Notes: generated from the sequence alone by a model not told the origin. A stretch of 64,000 bases of DNA from Dinoroseobacter sp039192165 (GCA_039192165.1 JBCCXD010000002.1:1-64000), one strand, 5' to 3'. Positions 52,144 to 61,627 are shown, counted from the stretch's first letter. Numbers and translations are program-made.

Positions 52144-54519
52144 ATGCCCAAAGATGGTGGCATTGGCGCCAGCTCCAAGCGCCGCGAAGACGTCCGGTTT
52201 CTGACCGGTCGTGGACGGTACACTGACGACATCAATCTCAACAACCAGACCTATGCATGGTTCCTGCGCTCCGACGTGGCGCATGGAACGATTAACTCGA
52301 TCGACACATCTGCTGCTGAAGCAATGGACGGTGTGGTGAAGGTTTTCACGGCAAAGGACTTCGAAGGCGTGGGGGGCGTTCCCTGTGGCTGGCAGGTGAC
52401 CGACCGGTTCGGCAACCCGATGAAAGAGCCCAAGCACCCGGTGCTGGCCGAAGGCAAAGTGCGCCATGTGGGCGACCCGATCGCTGTTGTCGTGGCCGAA
52501 AGCGCCGAACAAGCGCGCGATGCGGCTGAGGCCATTGCGGTGGACATTACCGAATTGCCGGCCGTGATGGACATGAAGTCTGCGCTGGCCGAAGGCGCCA
52601 CCAAGGTTCATGACGATCTCGACGACAACCTTTGCTACGATTGGGGTTTTGTTGAAGAGAACCGCGAGGCCGTCGACGACGCGATTGCAGCAGCACATCA
52701 CGTCACAACACTGGAGCTGACAAATAATCGTCTGGTCGCGAACCCGATGGAGCCGCGTGTCGCGGTCGGAGATTTCAATCCTGGGACCGAAGATTACACG
52801 CTCTACACCACGTCCCAGAACCCGCATGTTATTCGACTGCTCATGGGCGCTTTCGTGCTTGGCATTCCAGAGCACAAACTGCGTGTTGTGGCCCCGGATG
52901 TGGGCGGCGGGTTCGGCTCAAAGATCTATCACTACGCGGAAGAGGCCTTTGTAACCTTTGCGTCCGCGCAGGTGCGCCGCCCGGTGAAATGGACGTCGAC
53001 CCGGTCCGAAGCGTTCATCTCGGACGCACATGGCCGCGACCATGTCACCAAAATCGAGCTTGCGATGGACGCGGATTATAATTTCACCGCGCTGCGGTGC
53101 GACACCTATGCCAACATGGGCGCCTATTTGTCGACGTTCGCACCGTCGATTCCGACTTGGCTGCATGGCACACTGCTCGCGGGGAACTACCGCACGCCTC
53201 TGATTTACACCAACGTCAAGGCGGTCTTTACCACCACGACACCGGTAGATGCGTATCGCGGGGCAGGGCGGCCGGAAGCTACGTTCCAATTGGAAAGGGT
53301 CATCGACAAGGCTGCGCGGGAAATCGGTATGGATCCGGCAGAGCTGCGCCGCCGGAACTTCATCAAGCCTGATGAGTTCCCCTACCAAACCCCAGTCGCC
53401 GTGGTTTATGACACTGGCAACTACCACGCCACGCTCGAGAAAGGTCTGGAGATGGCGGGCGTCGAAACCTTCGAGGCGCGCCGTGCGGAGAGTGCTGCAA
53501 ATGGTAAGCTCCGGGGTTTGGGCGTGGCCCACTTCATCGAGGCGTGTGGTATCGCGCCGTCAAACTTGGTCGGTCAGCTTGGCGCGCGCGCGGGGCTTTA
53601 CGAAAGTGCCACTGTGCGCGTGAATGCCACGGGCTCGATCTCTGTGATGACAGGCTCGCACAGCCACGGGCAGGGGCATGAAACTGCCTTTCCTCAGGTC
53701 GTGGCCGAAATGCTTGGCATCGACGAAGGCATGATCGAGGTTGTCCATGGTGACACCGCCAACACGCCGATGGGAATGGGTACTTACGGTTCGCGTTCCA
53801 TTGCGGTCGGAGGATCGGCCATGGTGCGCGCCACCGAGAAAATCATCAACAAGGCCAAGAAGATCGCGGCTCACCTGCTTGAGGCTTCCGAGGCAGATAT
53901 CGAGCTGGCTGATGGTCAGTTCTCGGTCGCGGGCACCGATAAATCGGTTGCCTGGGGCGATGTGACACTCGCGGCTTATGTCCCACACAATTATCCGCTT
54001 GAGGATATCGAGCCGGGGCTGGAAGAGACAGCGTTCTACGACCCATCGAACTTCACCTACCCTGCCGGGGCCTATATCTGCGAAGTCGAGGTCGACCCGG
54101 ACACCGGGAAAGTGGATATCGTGGGCTTCGTCGCGGCGGACGATTTCGGGAATGTTATCAATCCTATGATCGTTGAGGGCCAGGTCCATGGCGGTCTGGT
54201 GCAGGGCATCGGTCAGGCACTTCTGGAGAATTGCGCCTATGATGACAATGGTCAGCTCCTGAGCGGGTCCTTTATGGACTACACCATGCCGCGCGCTGAT
54301 GATGTGCCGATGTTCGATGTCGACCATTCTTCAATAACGCCCTGCACGCATAATCCGCTCGGCGTCAAAGGCTGCGGTGAAGCGGGCGCTATCGGGTCAC
54401 CGCCGGCCGTGGTCAATGCGGTAATTGATGCACTGCATCGCGGTGGTCACACCCACGTAACCCATATCGACATGCCTCTGACGCCATCTCGCGTCTGGTC
54501 TGCGATCAACAACACATAA
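52144..54519 (+). CDS. coxL: CO dehydrogenase-like large subunit, form II (CoxL/aldehyde oxidase family)
   Basis: A 791-residue molybdopterin-binding subunit of the xanthine oxidase family. The active-site loop reads AYRGAGRPEATFQ at about 370; this is the form II (BMS clade) signature, not the AYxCSFR of form I. The catalytic Glu is in KGCGEAGAIGSPPA near the C-terminus. CO oxidation has been shown for some form II enzymes, but other substrates are possible. The ATG at 52144 follows GGAGG by five bases; the 21-residue upstream extension is rejected. Confidence 0.9.
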   Translation: MPKDGGIGASSKRREDVRFLTGRGRYTDDINLNNQTYAWFLRSDVAHGTINSIDTSAAEAMDGVVKVFTAKDFEGVGGVPCGWQVTDRFGNPMKEPKHPVLAEGKVRHVGDPIAVVVAESAEQARDAAEAIAVDITELPAVMDMKSALAEGATKVHDDLDDNLCYDWGFVEENREAVDDAIAAAHHVTTLELTNNRLVANPMEPRVAVGDFNPGTEDYTLYTTSQNPHVIRLLMGAFVLGIPEHKLRVVAPDVGGGFGSKIYHYAEEAFVTFASAQVRRPVKWTSTRSEAFISDAHGRDHVTKIELAMDADYNFTALRCDTYANMGAYLSTFAPSIPTWLHGTLLAGNYRTPLIYTNVKAVFTTTTPVDAYRGAGRPEATFQLERVIDKAAREIGMDPAELRRRNFIKPDEFPYQTPVAVVYDTGNYHATLEKGLEMAGVETFEARRAESAANGKLRGLGVAHFIEACGIAPSNLVGQLGARAGLYESATVRVNATGSISVMTGSHSHGQGHETAFPQVVAEMLGIDEGMIEVVHGDTANTPMGMGTYGSRSIAVGGSAMVRATEKIINKAKKIAAHLLEASEADIELADGQFSVAGTDKSVAWGDVTLAAYVPHNYPLEDIEPGLEETAFYDPSNFTYPAGAYICEVEVDPDTGKVDIVGFVAADDFGNVINPMIVEGQVHGGLVQGIGQALLENCAYDDNGQLLSGSFMDYTMPRADDVPMFDVDHSSITPCTHNPLGVKGCGEAGAIGSPPAVVNAVIDALHRGGHTHVTHIDMPLTPSRVWSAINNT

Positions 54520-54526
54520 GCGACGG

Positions 54527-54549
54527 GCCCCGCGTCTTGTGCGCGGGGC
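54527..54549 (+). other. hairpin between coxL and coxM
   Basis: GCCCCGCG (54527-54534) and CGCGGGGC (54542-54549) form a perfect 8-bp stem with a 7-base loop in the 51-base coxL-coxM gap. There is no T-run, so it is probably an mRNA-stability or attenuation element that lowers CoxM or protects the upstream part. Confidence 0.45.
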
Positions 54550-54570
54550 TCCCTGAACTGGGAGAAAAAG

Positions 54571-55359
54571 ATGCACAATTTCGAATTTGTGAAACCGGGC
54601 ACTGTCGCTGATGCCGCTGCCGCGCTGGCGGGCGAAGACGCGCAGGCCCTTGGCGGGGGACAAACTCTTCTGCCGACGATGAAACAACGCCTTGCGGCAC
54701 CGGAAACTCTGGTGAGCCTGAACGGTATCGCGGAAATGAAAGGTGTGTGCACAAATGACGCCGGTGAAGTGTGCGTGGGCGGCGGAACACCCCATGCGAT
54801 CGTGTCTCGAGAAACAGCCTCAAGCTATCCGGGTTTGTCAAAGCTCGCAGGCATGATCGGTGATCCTGCTGTACGCAACCGCGGCACCTTGGGGGGCAGT
54901 CTGGCCAACAACGATCCCGCGGCCTGCTATCCAGCTGCTGTCCTGGCGTCAGGTGCAACGATCGTCACCAACACCCGTGAGATTATTGCGGATGACTACT
55001 TCGAGGGAATGTTCTCCACGGCCCTGGAGGATGGCGAGATCGTCACCGAAGTGCGCTTCCCTGTGCCGGAAAAAGCAGACTGGCAGAAGTTCCTTCAGCC
55101 GGCGTCCCGCTTTAGCCTGGTGGGTGTGTTTGTGGCCAAATTTGCGGACGGGGTCCGGGTTGCGGTCACGGGCGCTTCCGAAGATGGGGTTTTCCGTTGG
55201 TCAGAGGCGGAAGTCGCGCTCTCGGCCGATTTTTCAGCAGATGCGATTTCAGGTCTCAGCGTACCGGCGGAGGGGATGATCTCTGACCTGCATGGGTCCG
55301 CCGCCTATCGTGCGAGCCTCGTCAAAACACTGACAGGCCGTGCTGTTTCCGGCGCCTGA
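54571..55359 (+). CDS. coxM: CO dehydrogenase-like medium subunit, FAD-binding (CoxM)
   Basis: A 262-residue FAD-binding subunit. The flavin motifs ALGGGQTLLPTMKQRLA and GMIGDPAVRNRGTLGGSLANNDPAACYPAAVL are visible. It transfers electrons from the iron-sulfur subunit to quinone or the respiratory chain. Last gene of the operon; a strong terminator follows. No accessory coxDEFG genes are in the window. Confidence 0.95.
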   Translation: MHNFEFVKPGTVADAAAALAGEDAQALGGGQTLLPTMKQRLAAPETLVSLNGIAEMKGVCTNDAGEVCVGGGTPHAIVSRETASSYPGLSKLAGMIGDPAVRNRGTLGGSLANNDPAACYPAAVLASGATIVTNTREIIADDYFEGMFSTALEDGEIVTEVRFPVPEKADWQKFLQPASRFSLVGVFVAKFADGVRVAVTGASEDGVFRWSEAEVALSADFSADAISGLSVPAEGMISDLHGSAAYRASLVKTLTGRAVSGA

Positions 55360-55390
55360 AACCAGGTACAGACCTTGGGAAATGTTGATG

Positions 55391-55423
55391 CCCCGTCCGG
55401 CAGCTGCCGGACGGGGTCTTTTT
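55391..55423 (+). terminator. rho-independent terminator of the cox operon
   Basis: A perfect 13-bp palindromic stem, CCCCGTCCGGCAG paired with CTGCCGGACGGGG (55391-55416), followed by TCTTTTT. It is 31 bases after the coxM stop. This is a strong intrinsic terminator; the tetraloop must form within the palindrome's centre. Confidence 0.85.
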
Positions 55424-55503
55424 GAAAACTGCTGTCTTGATTGAGTATTTTGACAAAGAAGAAAGAGCCGACACGCATAGGGCCACAGTCAGGGGCTGCA
55501 GTG

Positions 55504-57588
55504 TCAGGCGGCAACAAGACCCATCGCTTCGAGCTTCAGCAGCACCTGTTGCGCACAATAGTCGACTTCGGTCCCCTCGGTATCGAGAAGTAGTTCCGGA
55601 GCTTCCGGAGCCTCATACGGGTCTGAGATGCCGGTGAACTCCTTAATCTTGCCTTCGCGCGCAAGCTTGTAGAGCCCTTTGCGATCGCGGCGTTCGCATT
55701 CCTCAAGGCTGGTTGCAACATGCACTTCGACAAACGCGCCGAAGCCTTCGATCATCTCGCGCACTGACCGTCGCGTGGCAGCGTAGGGCGCAATCGGTGC
55801 GCAGATCGCGATGCCGCCGTTTTTGGTGATCTCGGAGGCGACATATCCGATACGGCGGATGTTTATGTCGCGGTGTTCTTTCGAGAACCCAAGTTCCGAG
55901 CTCAGGTGTTTGCGCACAACGTCCCCGTCCAGCAGCGTAACAGGCCGGTCGCCCATTTCCATCAGCTTGGTCAGCAGAGCATTGGCAACCGTTGATTTGC
56001 CTGACCCGGACAGACCGGTGAAAAAAACTGTGAACCCTTGTTGGGCGCGCGGCGGGTAGCGATGGCGGAGTTCTTTTACGACTTCAGGAAAGGAGAACCA
56101 TTCCGGAATCTCGATCCCTTCTCTGAGCCTGCGGCGCAGCTCTGTGCCGGAGATGTTGAGAACAGTCGCACCGTCCTCCACTTCGTTGGCGGGCTCGTAC
56201 TGGGCGCGTTCCTGAACATAGACCATATGTTTGAAATCGACCATTTCGATTCCAATTTCTTGTTGGTGCGCCCGAAAGAGTTCTTGTGCATCGTAAGGCC
56301 CGTAGAAGTCCTCTCCGGCGGAGTTTTTGCCAGGGCCCGCGTGGTCGCGCCCGACGATCATATGCGTACACCCGTGATTGCGCCTGATGATGCCATGCCA
56401 GACCGCTTCGCGCGGGCCGGCCATGCGCATTGCGAGGTTCAGGAGTGACATGGTCGTCGTCGCGGACGGATATTTGTCGAGAACCGCCTCATAACAGCGC
56501 ACACGTGTGAAATGGTCCACATCGCCCGGCTTTGTCATGCCGACGACGGGATGGATCATCAGGTTCGCCTGGCTTTCTTTGGCGGCCCGGAATGTCAGTT
56601 CCTGGTGGGCCCGGTGCAGCGGGTTTCGGGTTTGAAATGCAACGATCTTGCGCCAACCAAGCTTGCGAAAGAACGCGCGGAGCTCATTAGGCGTGTCGCG
56701 CCGGGCGCGGAAATCGTAGTGAACCGGTTGCTGGATACCGGTGATGGCCCCGCCCAGATTGACGGCACCGGCCACATGATGGAGGTAGTTTACCGCCGGG
56801 TGAGCGATGTCATCGGCACCGTAAACCTTTTCGGCTTCGCGCGCTTTGTCTGGGGAATAAATATCAGAGACCGACAGGATTGCGAGGATGACGCCCTCTT
56901 GGTCTCGCAAGGCGACATCGCGCCCCTCGGAGATTGTTTCGGCAAACTCTTCGCTGACATCGAGCGTGATGGGCATCGGCCAAAGTGTGCCATCTGCCAG
57001 GCGCATGTTTTCGACGACGTTCTCGTAGTCGTCCTTGCCCATGAATCCTTTCAGCGGATTGAAGCCGCCGTTCATCAGAAGTTCTAGATCGCATATCTGG
57101 CGCGGCGTGAGATCCCAGGAGGGCAGTTCTGCTGCTTCGAGTTTGAGCTTTTGCGCACTTTCATACGACACATAAAGCTCGGGGATCGGGGTCAGGTTGT
57201 TTTGCATCGCTTTGGTCCTGGATATGGGAGGGGCAAACCCGCTTGACTTGCCCGTAAGTTCGGCATGAAGGGCGTCGTATTCGGCAAATTTTCGGGCAAG
57301 AAACTGGTCAGACAGTCGGGTTTTTTCGACTGCGCCACGGGGCGTTAGAACATAGGCGAACCGCTGACGCCGATCGGGTCCATCGCGGTCCGCAATCGTG
57401 ATCAGACCGGCCTCTGCGGCGGCTTTCAAAACACCGTTCAACCGTCCAAGTGAGATACCCAAGGCTTCCGAAATCGCCCGTTGAGACGCCTCTGGCGCAA
57501 GATCCAACTGACGAAGCAACCGAAACAGCAGATCCTGGTCGGGTAGCCCAGGGATAGGCAGAGGTTGCGGCGCATACTGCATCGGCAT
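55504..57588 (-). CDS. winged-helix domain fused to sulfate adenylyltransferase / APS kinase
   Basis: A 694-residue protein in three parts. Residues 15-110 form a MarR-like winged helix (LLRQLDLAPEASQRAISEALGISLGRLNGVLKAAAEAGLI), similar to small EPS-associated MarR-type regulators. Residues 128-515 are ATP sulfurylase with QTRNPLHRAH (319-328) and GRDHAGPG (413-420). Residues 517-694 are APS kinase with Walker A GLSGSGKST (525-533). It makes PAPS from sulfate. An internal ATG at 57207 with AGGA nearby could yield the usual 567-residue SAT-CysC alone. The winged-helix part is continuous with it and has no stop codon between. Confidence 0.85.
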   Translation of the reverse strand: MPMQYAPQPLPIPGLPDQDLLFRLLRQLDLAPEASQRAISEALGISLGRLNGVLKAAAEAGLITIADRDGPDRRQRFAYVLTPRGAVEKTRLSDQFLARKFAEYDALHAELTGKSSGFAPPISRTKAMQNNLTPIPELYVSYESAQKLKLEAAELPSWDLTPRQICDLELLMNGGFNPLKGFMGKDDYENVVENMRLADGTLWPMPITLDVSEEFAETISEGRDVALRDQEGVILAILSVSDIYSPDKAREAEKVYGADDIAHPAVNYLHHVAGAVNLGGAITGIQQPVHYDFRARRDTPNELRAFFRKLGWRKIVAFQTRNPLHRAHQELTFRAAKESQANLMIHPVVGMTKPGDVDHFTRVRCYEAVLDKYPSATTTMSLLNLAMRMAGPREAVWHGIIRRNHGCTHMIVGRDHAGPGKNSAGEDFYGPYDAQELFRAHQQEIGIEMVDFKHMVYVQERAQYEPANEVEDGATVLNISGTELRRRLREGIEIPEWFSFPEVVKELRHRYPPRAQQGFTVFFTGLSGSGKSTVANALLTKLMEMGDRPVTLLDGDVVRKHLSSELGFSKEHRDINIRRIGYVASEITKNGGIAICAPIAPYAATRRSVREMIEGFGAFVEVHVATSLEECERRDRKGLYKLAREGKIKEFTGISDPYEAPEAPELLLDTEGTEVDYCAQQVLLKLEAMGLVAA

Positions 57589-57775
57589 TCAGACGACTCA
57601 AAGTTTGTTCATCTCTGAACACATTCCATAAAGCTGCGCGAAAATAAAGCTTTGAAACGCAAATACGTCAGAAGCTGTTTAGCGCGGAAATGGTTAATAA
57701 GATCTTGCAGTGATCTGGCTCACCGCAAGACTGACGCGGCACAGCACGTCCGTAGGCCGCGCCCAGCCCGGGGCT

Positions 57776-58750
57776 TTATTCGGCGGCGTCGAGGTTTTTG
57801 GCTGCATCCTGCGCTGCAATGAAACGCTCTGCTTCAAGAGCCGCCATGCACCCCATACCTGCGCTGGTTACGGCTTGACGGTACTCGTGATCGGTTAGAT
57901 CGCCCGCTGCAAATACGCCTGGAATAGAGGTTTCGGTGCTGTCTGGCTTGGTCACAACATAGCCACCCATGTGCGTTTCAAGCTGATCTTTCACAAGCTC
58001 CGAGGCTGGTGCGTGACCGATCGCGACAAAGAAACCCGCGCAAGGGAGTGTTCTGGACTGGCCACTCGACACATGCTTAATCACCACGCCCTCGACGCCG
58101 CGCGGGTTGTCCGCTCCAACGACCTCTTCCACGGTATGGTCCCATACCACGTCGACCTTCGGATTGTTAAACAGCCGATTTTGTAAGATCTTCTCTGCCC
58201 TCAGGCTGTCGCGACGGTGCACGAGTGTGACCTTGGACGCGAAATTGGTCAGGAACAGCGCCTCCTCTACGGCCGTATTCCCGCCACCAATCACGACCAC
58301 TTCCTTGCCGCGATAGAAAAACCCATCGCAGGTTGCACATGCCGAAACACCAAAGCCTTTAAAATGCTCTTCCGACGGCAGGCCCAGCCACTTCGCCTGA
58401 GCCCCTGTCGCAAGGATCAGTGCATCAGCGGTGTAGGTTGTTCCACTGTCTGCGTGAGCCACGAAGGGGTGGGCGTGAAGATCCAGTTTATTGATGTGAT
58501 CTGCGATGACCTCGGTTCCCATCTCGCGCGCGTGGGCTTCCATGCGGACCATGAGGTCCGGTCCCATGACGCTGGAATCTCCGGGCCAGTTCTCCACGTC
58601 AGTCGTGATCGTCAGTTGCCCGCCCGGCTGTATGCCCTGGATAAGAACCGGTTCCAGCATGGCGCGGCTGGCATAGACCGCCGCAGTATAGCCGGCCGGG
58701 CCAGACCCGATTATCAGAACCTTTGAATGGCGCGTCTGGGCGTCGGACAT
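57776..58750 (-). CDS. trxB: thioredoxin-disulfide reductase
   Basis: A 324-residue flavoprotein that reduces thioredoxin with NADPH. FAD-binding GSGPAG is at about 16-21, the redox pair CATC in ACATCDGFF at about 145, and the NADPH-binding GGGNTAVEEA follows. The C-terminal GVFAAGDLTDHEYRQAVTSAGMGCMAALEAE is typical. It is divergent from an Lrp regulator, a frequent pairing in this family. Confidence 0.95.
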   Translation of the reverse strand: MSDAQTRHSKVLIIGSGPAGYTAAVYASRAMLEPVLIQGIQPGGQLTITTDVENWPGDSSVMGPDLMVRMEAHAREMGTEVIADHINKLDLHAHPFVAHADSGTTYTADALILATGAQAKWLGLPSEEHFKGFGVSACATCDGFFYRGKEVVVIGGGNTAVEEALFLTNFASKVTLVHRRDSLRAEKILQNRLFNNPKVDVVWDHTVEEVVGADNPRGVEGVVIKHVSSGQSRTLPCAGFFVAIGHAPASELVKDQLETHMGGYVVTKPDSTETSIPGVFAAGDLTDHEYRQAVTSAGMGCMAALEAERFIAAQDAAKNLDAAE

Positions 58751-58930
58751 GGGGGCGCTCCTTCAGGGCTGTTGGTCAATCGCGTTCCCTCGATATAGAG
58801 AGCGGCGCGGTGAAGGGGAAGGGCTGTCGCGCCTTGGAACGGTTGCATGCAAATTCGGCATTCCGCGAAATATTATTGCGTAAGTCCGCTGCTTGGCGTA
58901 AGAAAATCCAAGAGGCGTTGAGGGAGGCCA

Positions 58931-59431
58931 ATGCACGCATCTAAGCTTGATCCAATCGACCGAAAAATCCTGGCTGAACTTCAGGGGGATGGGCGTATGA
59001 CCAACGTGGAGTTGGCAAAGCGTGTCGGTATTTCGGCGCCGCCTTGTTTGCGAAGGGTGCGGGCCCTTGAAGAGGCTGGGTTCATAAAGGGCTATCACGC
59101 GGAAGTGGATTCACGCGCCTTGGGCTTTGAAGTTCAGGTGTTCGCGATGGTCGGTCTGAGCAGTCAGGCTGAGGTTGATTTGAGCGCTTTTGAAGCCAAG
59201 TGCCGCGAATGGTCGCTGGTTCGCGAATGCCATATGCTGAACGGTGAGATCGATTTCATTCTGAAATGTGTCGCGCCGGATTTACCGACTTTCCAGAACT
59301 TTTTGACCGGGCAGCTGACCGCCGCCGAGAACGTCGCGAGCGTCAAGACATCTCTGGTGATCCGTGGTGCAAAGGATGAGCCAGGTGTTCCGTTCGATGT
59401 GATGGAAGAGCGCTTGCGCCAGACTGCATAA
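58931..59431 (+). CDS. Lrp/AsnC-family transcriptional regulator
   Basis: A 166-residue regulator. The N-terminal helix-turn-helix (LDPIDRKILAELQGDGRMTNVELAKRVGISAPPCLRRVRALEEAG) is followed by the RAM ligand domain (FAMVGLSSQAEVDLSAFE). GGGAGG precedes the ATG at 58931. It is divergent from trxB, with a shared control region of 180 bases, so trxB is a likely target. Confidence 0.9.
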   Translation: MHASKLDPIDRKILAELQGDGRMTNVELAKRVGISAPPCLRRVRALEEAGFIKGYHAEVDSRALGFEVQVFAMVGLSSQAEVDLSAFEAKCREWSLVRECHMLNGEIDFILKCVAPDLPTFQNFLTGQLTAAENVASVKTSLVIRGAKDEPGVPFDVMEERLRQTA

Positions 59432-59453
59432 CGGATTAGGGACAAGGCGAAAA

Positions 59454-59480
59454 GGCCCGCACCGGAGCGCGGGCCCTTTT
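59454..59480. terminator. bidirectional-type terminator between Lrp and Hint genes
   Basis: GGCCCGC (59454-59460) pairs with GCGGGCC (59469-59475) around an eight-base loop, with AAAA before and CTTTT after. It separates the convergent Lrp (ends 59431) and Hint-like (ends 59482) genes and can serve both. Confidence 0.75.
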
Positions 59481-59481
59481 G

Positions 59482-60231
59482 TCAGCCAAGCCTTGCGCGC
59501 CGGAAAGGGGATGCGGTCACGTAGGGTTCAGCTGTCGCAGTGCATGCTCCGCCAGGCATGAGCTTCGAGAAATTCCGGACAAAAAACGTTTCGCGGTCCG
59601 ACATAAACGCTTTCGTGTCCAGAGTGCGGATGCCCATGCCATCCACTCCGACGAAGGCGGGCTGTGGCCCGTCAACGGCAATGTGGAACATGCGTACCGC
59701 GGCAGGGGGGCGGACTGGCAGGATCATCTCGTCGCCGTCGAGTTGAGACAGCGCGATCGAGTGATCACCATAGGGGTCGACCAGAACTTCAGCCCCCGCT
59801 CCCAGGATCACATCGCTGAGCGGACGGGACAACCCGAACCGTTCAGCTTGGACGCGACGCATGTAGGGGATATCACCCAGAGCGGGAGCAAGGGTCACCT
59901 CGCCAATCCAGGTAATGAGCACTTCGCGTCCAAGATGATCAAGGATAGTGTCGCCCAAATCCGCATCTTCTATGGCGATTGAGCCGCCAATGGTCCGAAG
60001 TTGCGAGCCTTGGGCAAAAACACCGAAAGCAGGCAGCAATTGCTGCGTTATTTCGGCATGGCGGGCCACATATCCGCGCGCACCGACCTCCGCACATCTG
60101 CTTTGGAATTTCGCCAAAACGGGAAGAGTACGGGCATCGGGTTGCAGGGCAGGTTGGGATGCGGCCGGCACGGACAAGGCCGTGCTGCGGGGGCCGACCG
60201 CCGGCATTGCCGGGCGTTCGTGGAAGGTCAT
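59482..60231 (-). CDS. degenerate Hint-domain protein
   Basis: A 249-residue protein with a Hint-like fold: GVFAQGSQLRTIGGSIAIEDADLGDTI, then VLITWIGEVTLAP and GAEVLVDPYGDHSIAL, similar to Hint_2 proteins of Rhodobacteraceae. The catalytic Cys expected at the start of the domain (before the GS/GT-x-I motif) is replaced by Phe-Ala here, so self-splicing or cleavage is unlikely. Function unknown. Confidence 0.65.
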   Translation of the reverse strand: MTFHERPAMPAVGPRSTALSVPAASQPALQPDARTLPVLAKFQSRCAEVGARGYVARHAEITQQLLPAFGVFAQGSQLRTIGGSIAIEDADLGDTILDHLGREVLITWIGEVTLAPALGDIPYMRRVQAERFGLSRPLSDVILGAGAEVLVDPYGDHSIALSQLDGDEMILPVRPPAAVRMFHIAVDGPQPAFVGVDGMGIRTLDTKAFMSDRETFFVRNFSKLMPGGACTATAEPYVTASPFRRARLG

Positions 60232-60461
60232 ACTCGTTACCTCACAGGTGCTGTACGGCCCCCACCGTGTCAGCCAAACGAACCTGCGGGTTTTGGTTCA
60301 AATTGTCAAAAAGTGACGGCTATTGCACTTGGGATCGCAGACAAAGCGAATAGCAACGGGTGTTTGTTTCGCGAACCAGATATCGACACATCCAGAGATT
60401 GTGTGGTGTGACCGTCCATAAGATGCCACGCACGGAATATTGATTCGAATTGAAAAGAGAT

Positions 60462-60614
60462 TCAGCCCTGCGCTTGGGCGAACGGGGCAGGCTCATTGTT
60501 CGTATCCCGGCGCAGGTCCAACGCCGGGCGGTTTTCACGCTCATAGCTCAAGTGTGGTGTTTTTTCTTCTGCAGCACTCAGCACCGAACGCAGCCATCTA
60601 GGTGTCTTGGTCAT
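60462..60614 (-). CDS. small basic protein, 50 aa
   Basis: A 50-codon gene starting with ATG at 60614, with AAGGA eight bases upstream. It opens MTKTPRWLRSVLSAAEEKTP and has RENRPALDLRRD, a style I recall from small unannotated proteins in Rhodobacteraceae. The longer frame from 60755 is not supported. No domain is known. The flanking gaps (60232-60461 and 60615-60874) show nothing else. Confidence 0.5.
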   Translation of the reverse strand: MTKTPRWLRSVLSAAEEKTPHLSYERENRPALDLRRDTNNEPAPFAQAQG

Positions 60615-60874
60615 TCTACCGTTCCTTGTGGTCCCCAATTTGCGTGACGGCACGGCTGTTGTTTGGCTGCTCGTTGGCCGCAACTTCATCACAGCGCTTA
60701 ATGTCGTCCACGAAAGCGGCAGCGGTTTGACAGCAAGGCGCAGGCCGATGCACACAAATACGTGAACTCATTGTTTGGAAACTGGCTGAAATCCGCCGAA
60801 TTTAACTTAAAATCAACAAATTCGGCGAAAGCTCGCCGGGCAACAAGGCGAAATTGTGGCAAAAAGATGGGCTG

Positions 60875-61627
60875 CTAGAGTCGGATGGTCGAAATTAATC
60901 GGCCGTAGTCAGCCTGTTTTTCATGCACGGAGCGCCGGTAAGAAAAGAATCGCTTTGGGTCGGTATAAGTGCAGTGGCCCGTCCATTCCGAGCGTCCGAC
61001 GCCCGCCGCGCGCAGTCTGCCGAGCCCATAGCTGATCAGGTCGAACTGCATCCTGTCGCCCACCCCTCCGGAAAAGTACCGGGTATTCCCAGGGTCGTCT
61101 TCCACAAACTGGTCGAAGAACTCGGGGCCCACTTCGTAGGCGCGCTGAGAAATAGCCGGGCCAATAACTGCGGCCACGCGGTCTCTTCTCGCGCCCAAAT
61201 CCTCCATTGCTGCGAGCGTTGCTTCCAGAACACCTTGCTTCGCACCTTTCCAGCCGGCATGGGCGGCACCGATCACCTTGGCATCGGTATCTGCAAAGAG
61301 AACCGGCATGCAGTCCGCAGTCAGAATGCCCAAAACCACGCCCGGCACCCGGCTGACCATGCCGTCAGCTTCGGGTGCTTCGAGAAAGGCACTGTTTACC
61401 TCAACTACATCAGCCGAATGGGTTTGGTGGATCGTTACCAGTTTGTCGGGCGCGGCATCCATCGCCTCAGCCACACGGACCCGGTTCATTGTCACGGCCT
61501 GACGTTGATCTGACGATCCGGGGCCGCAATTCAGACCTTCGAAAACACCAGATGATGCGCCACCCTTGCGCGTGAAGAACCCGTGAGACACAGGCAACGC
61601 AGAGGAGGTCAGAATCTCGAGAGTCAT
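60875..61627 (-). CDS. pgeF: peptidoglycan editing factor (laccase-domain, PgeF/YfiH)
   Basis: A 250-residue protein with the multicopper-oxidase-like YfiH fold. Metal-binding residues are in VSHGFFTRKGG, ILTADCMPVLF and GAAHAGWKGAKQGVLEATL. PgeF removes wrongly incorporated L-Ser from muropeptide precursors, and related enzymes have purine nucleoside phosphorylase activity. The ATG at 61627 is used. It follows lgt and the methyltransferase on the same strand. Confidence 0.9.
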   Translation of the reverse strand: MTLEILTSSALPVSHGFFTRKGGASSGVFEGLNCGPGSSDQRQAVTMNRVRVAEAMDAAPDKLVTIHQTHSADVVEVNSAFLEAPEADGMVSRVPGVVLGILTADCMPVLFADTDAKVIGAAHAGWKGAKQGVLEATLAAMEDLGARRDRVAAVIGPAISQRAYEVGPEFFDQFVEDDPGNTRYFSGGVGDRMQFDLISYGLGRLRAAGVGRSEWTGHCTYTDPKRFFSYRRSVHEKQADYGRLISTIRL

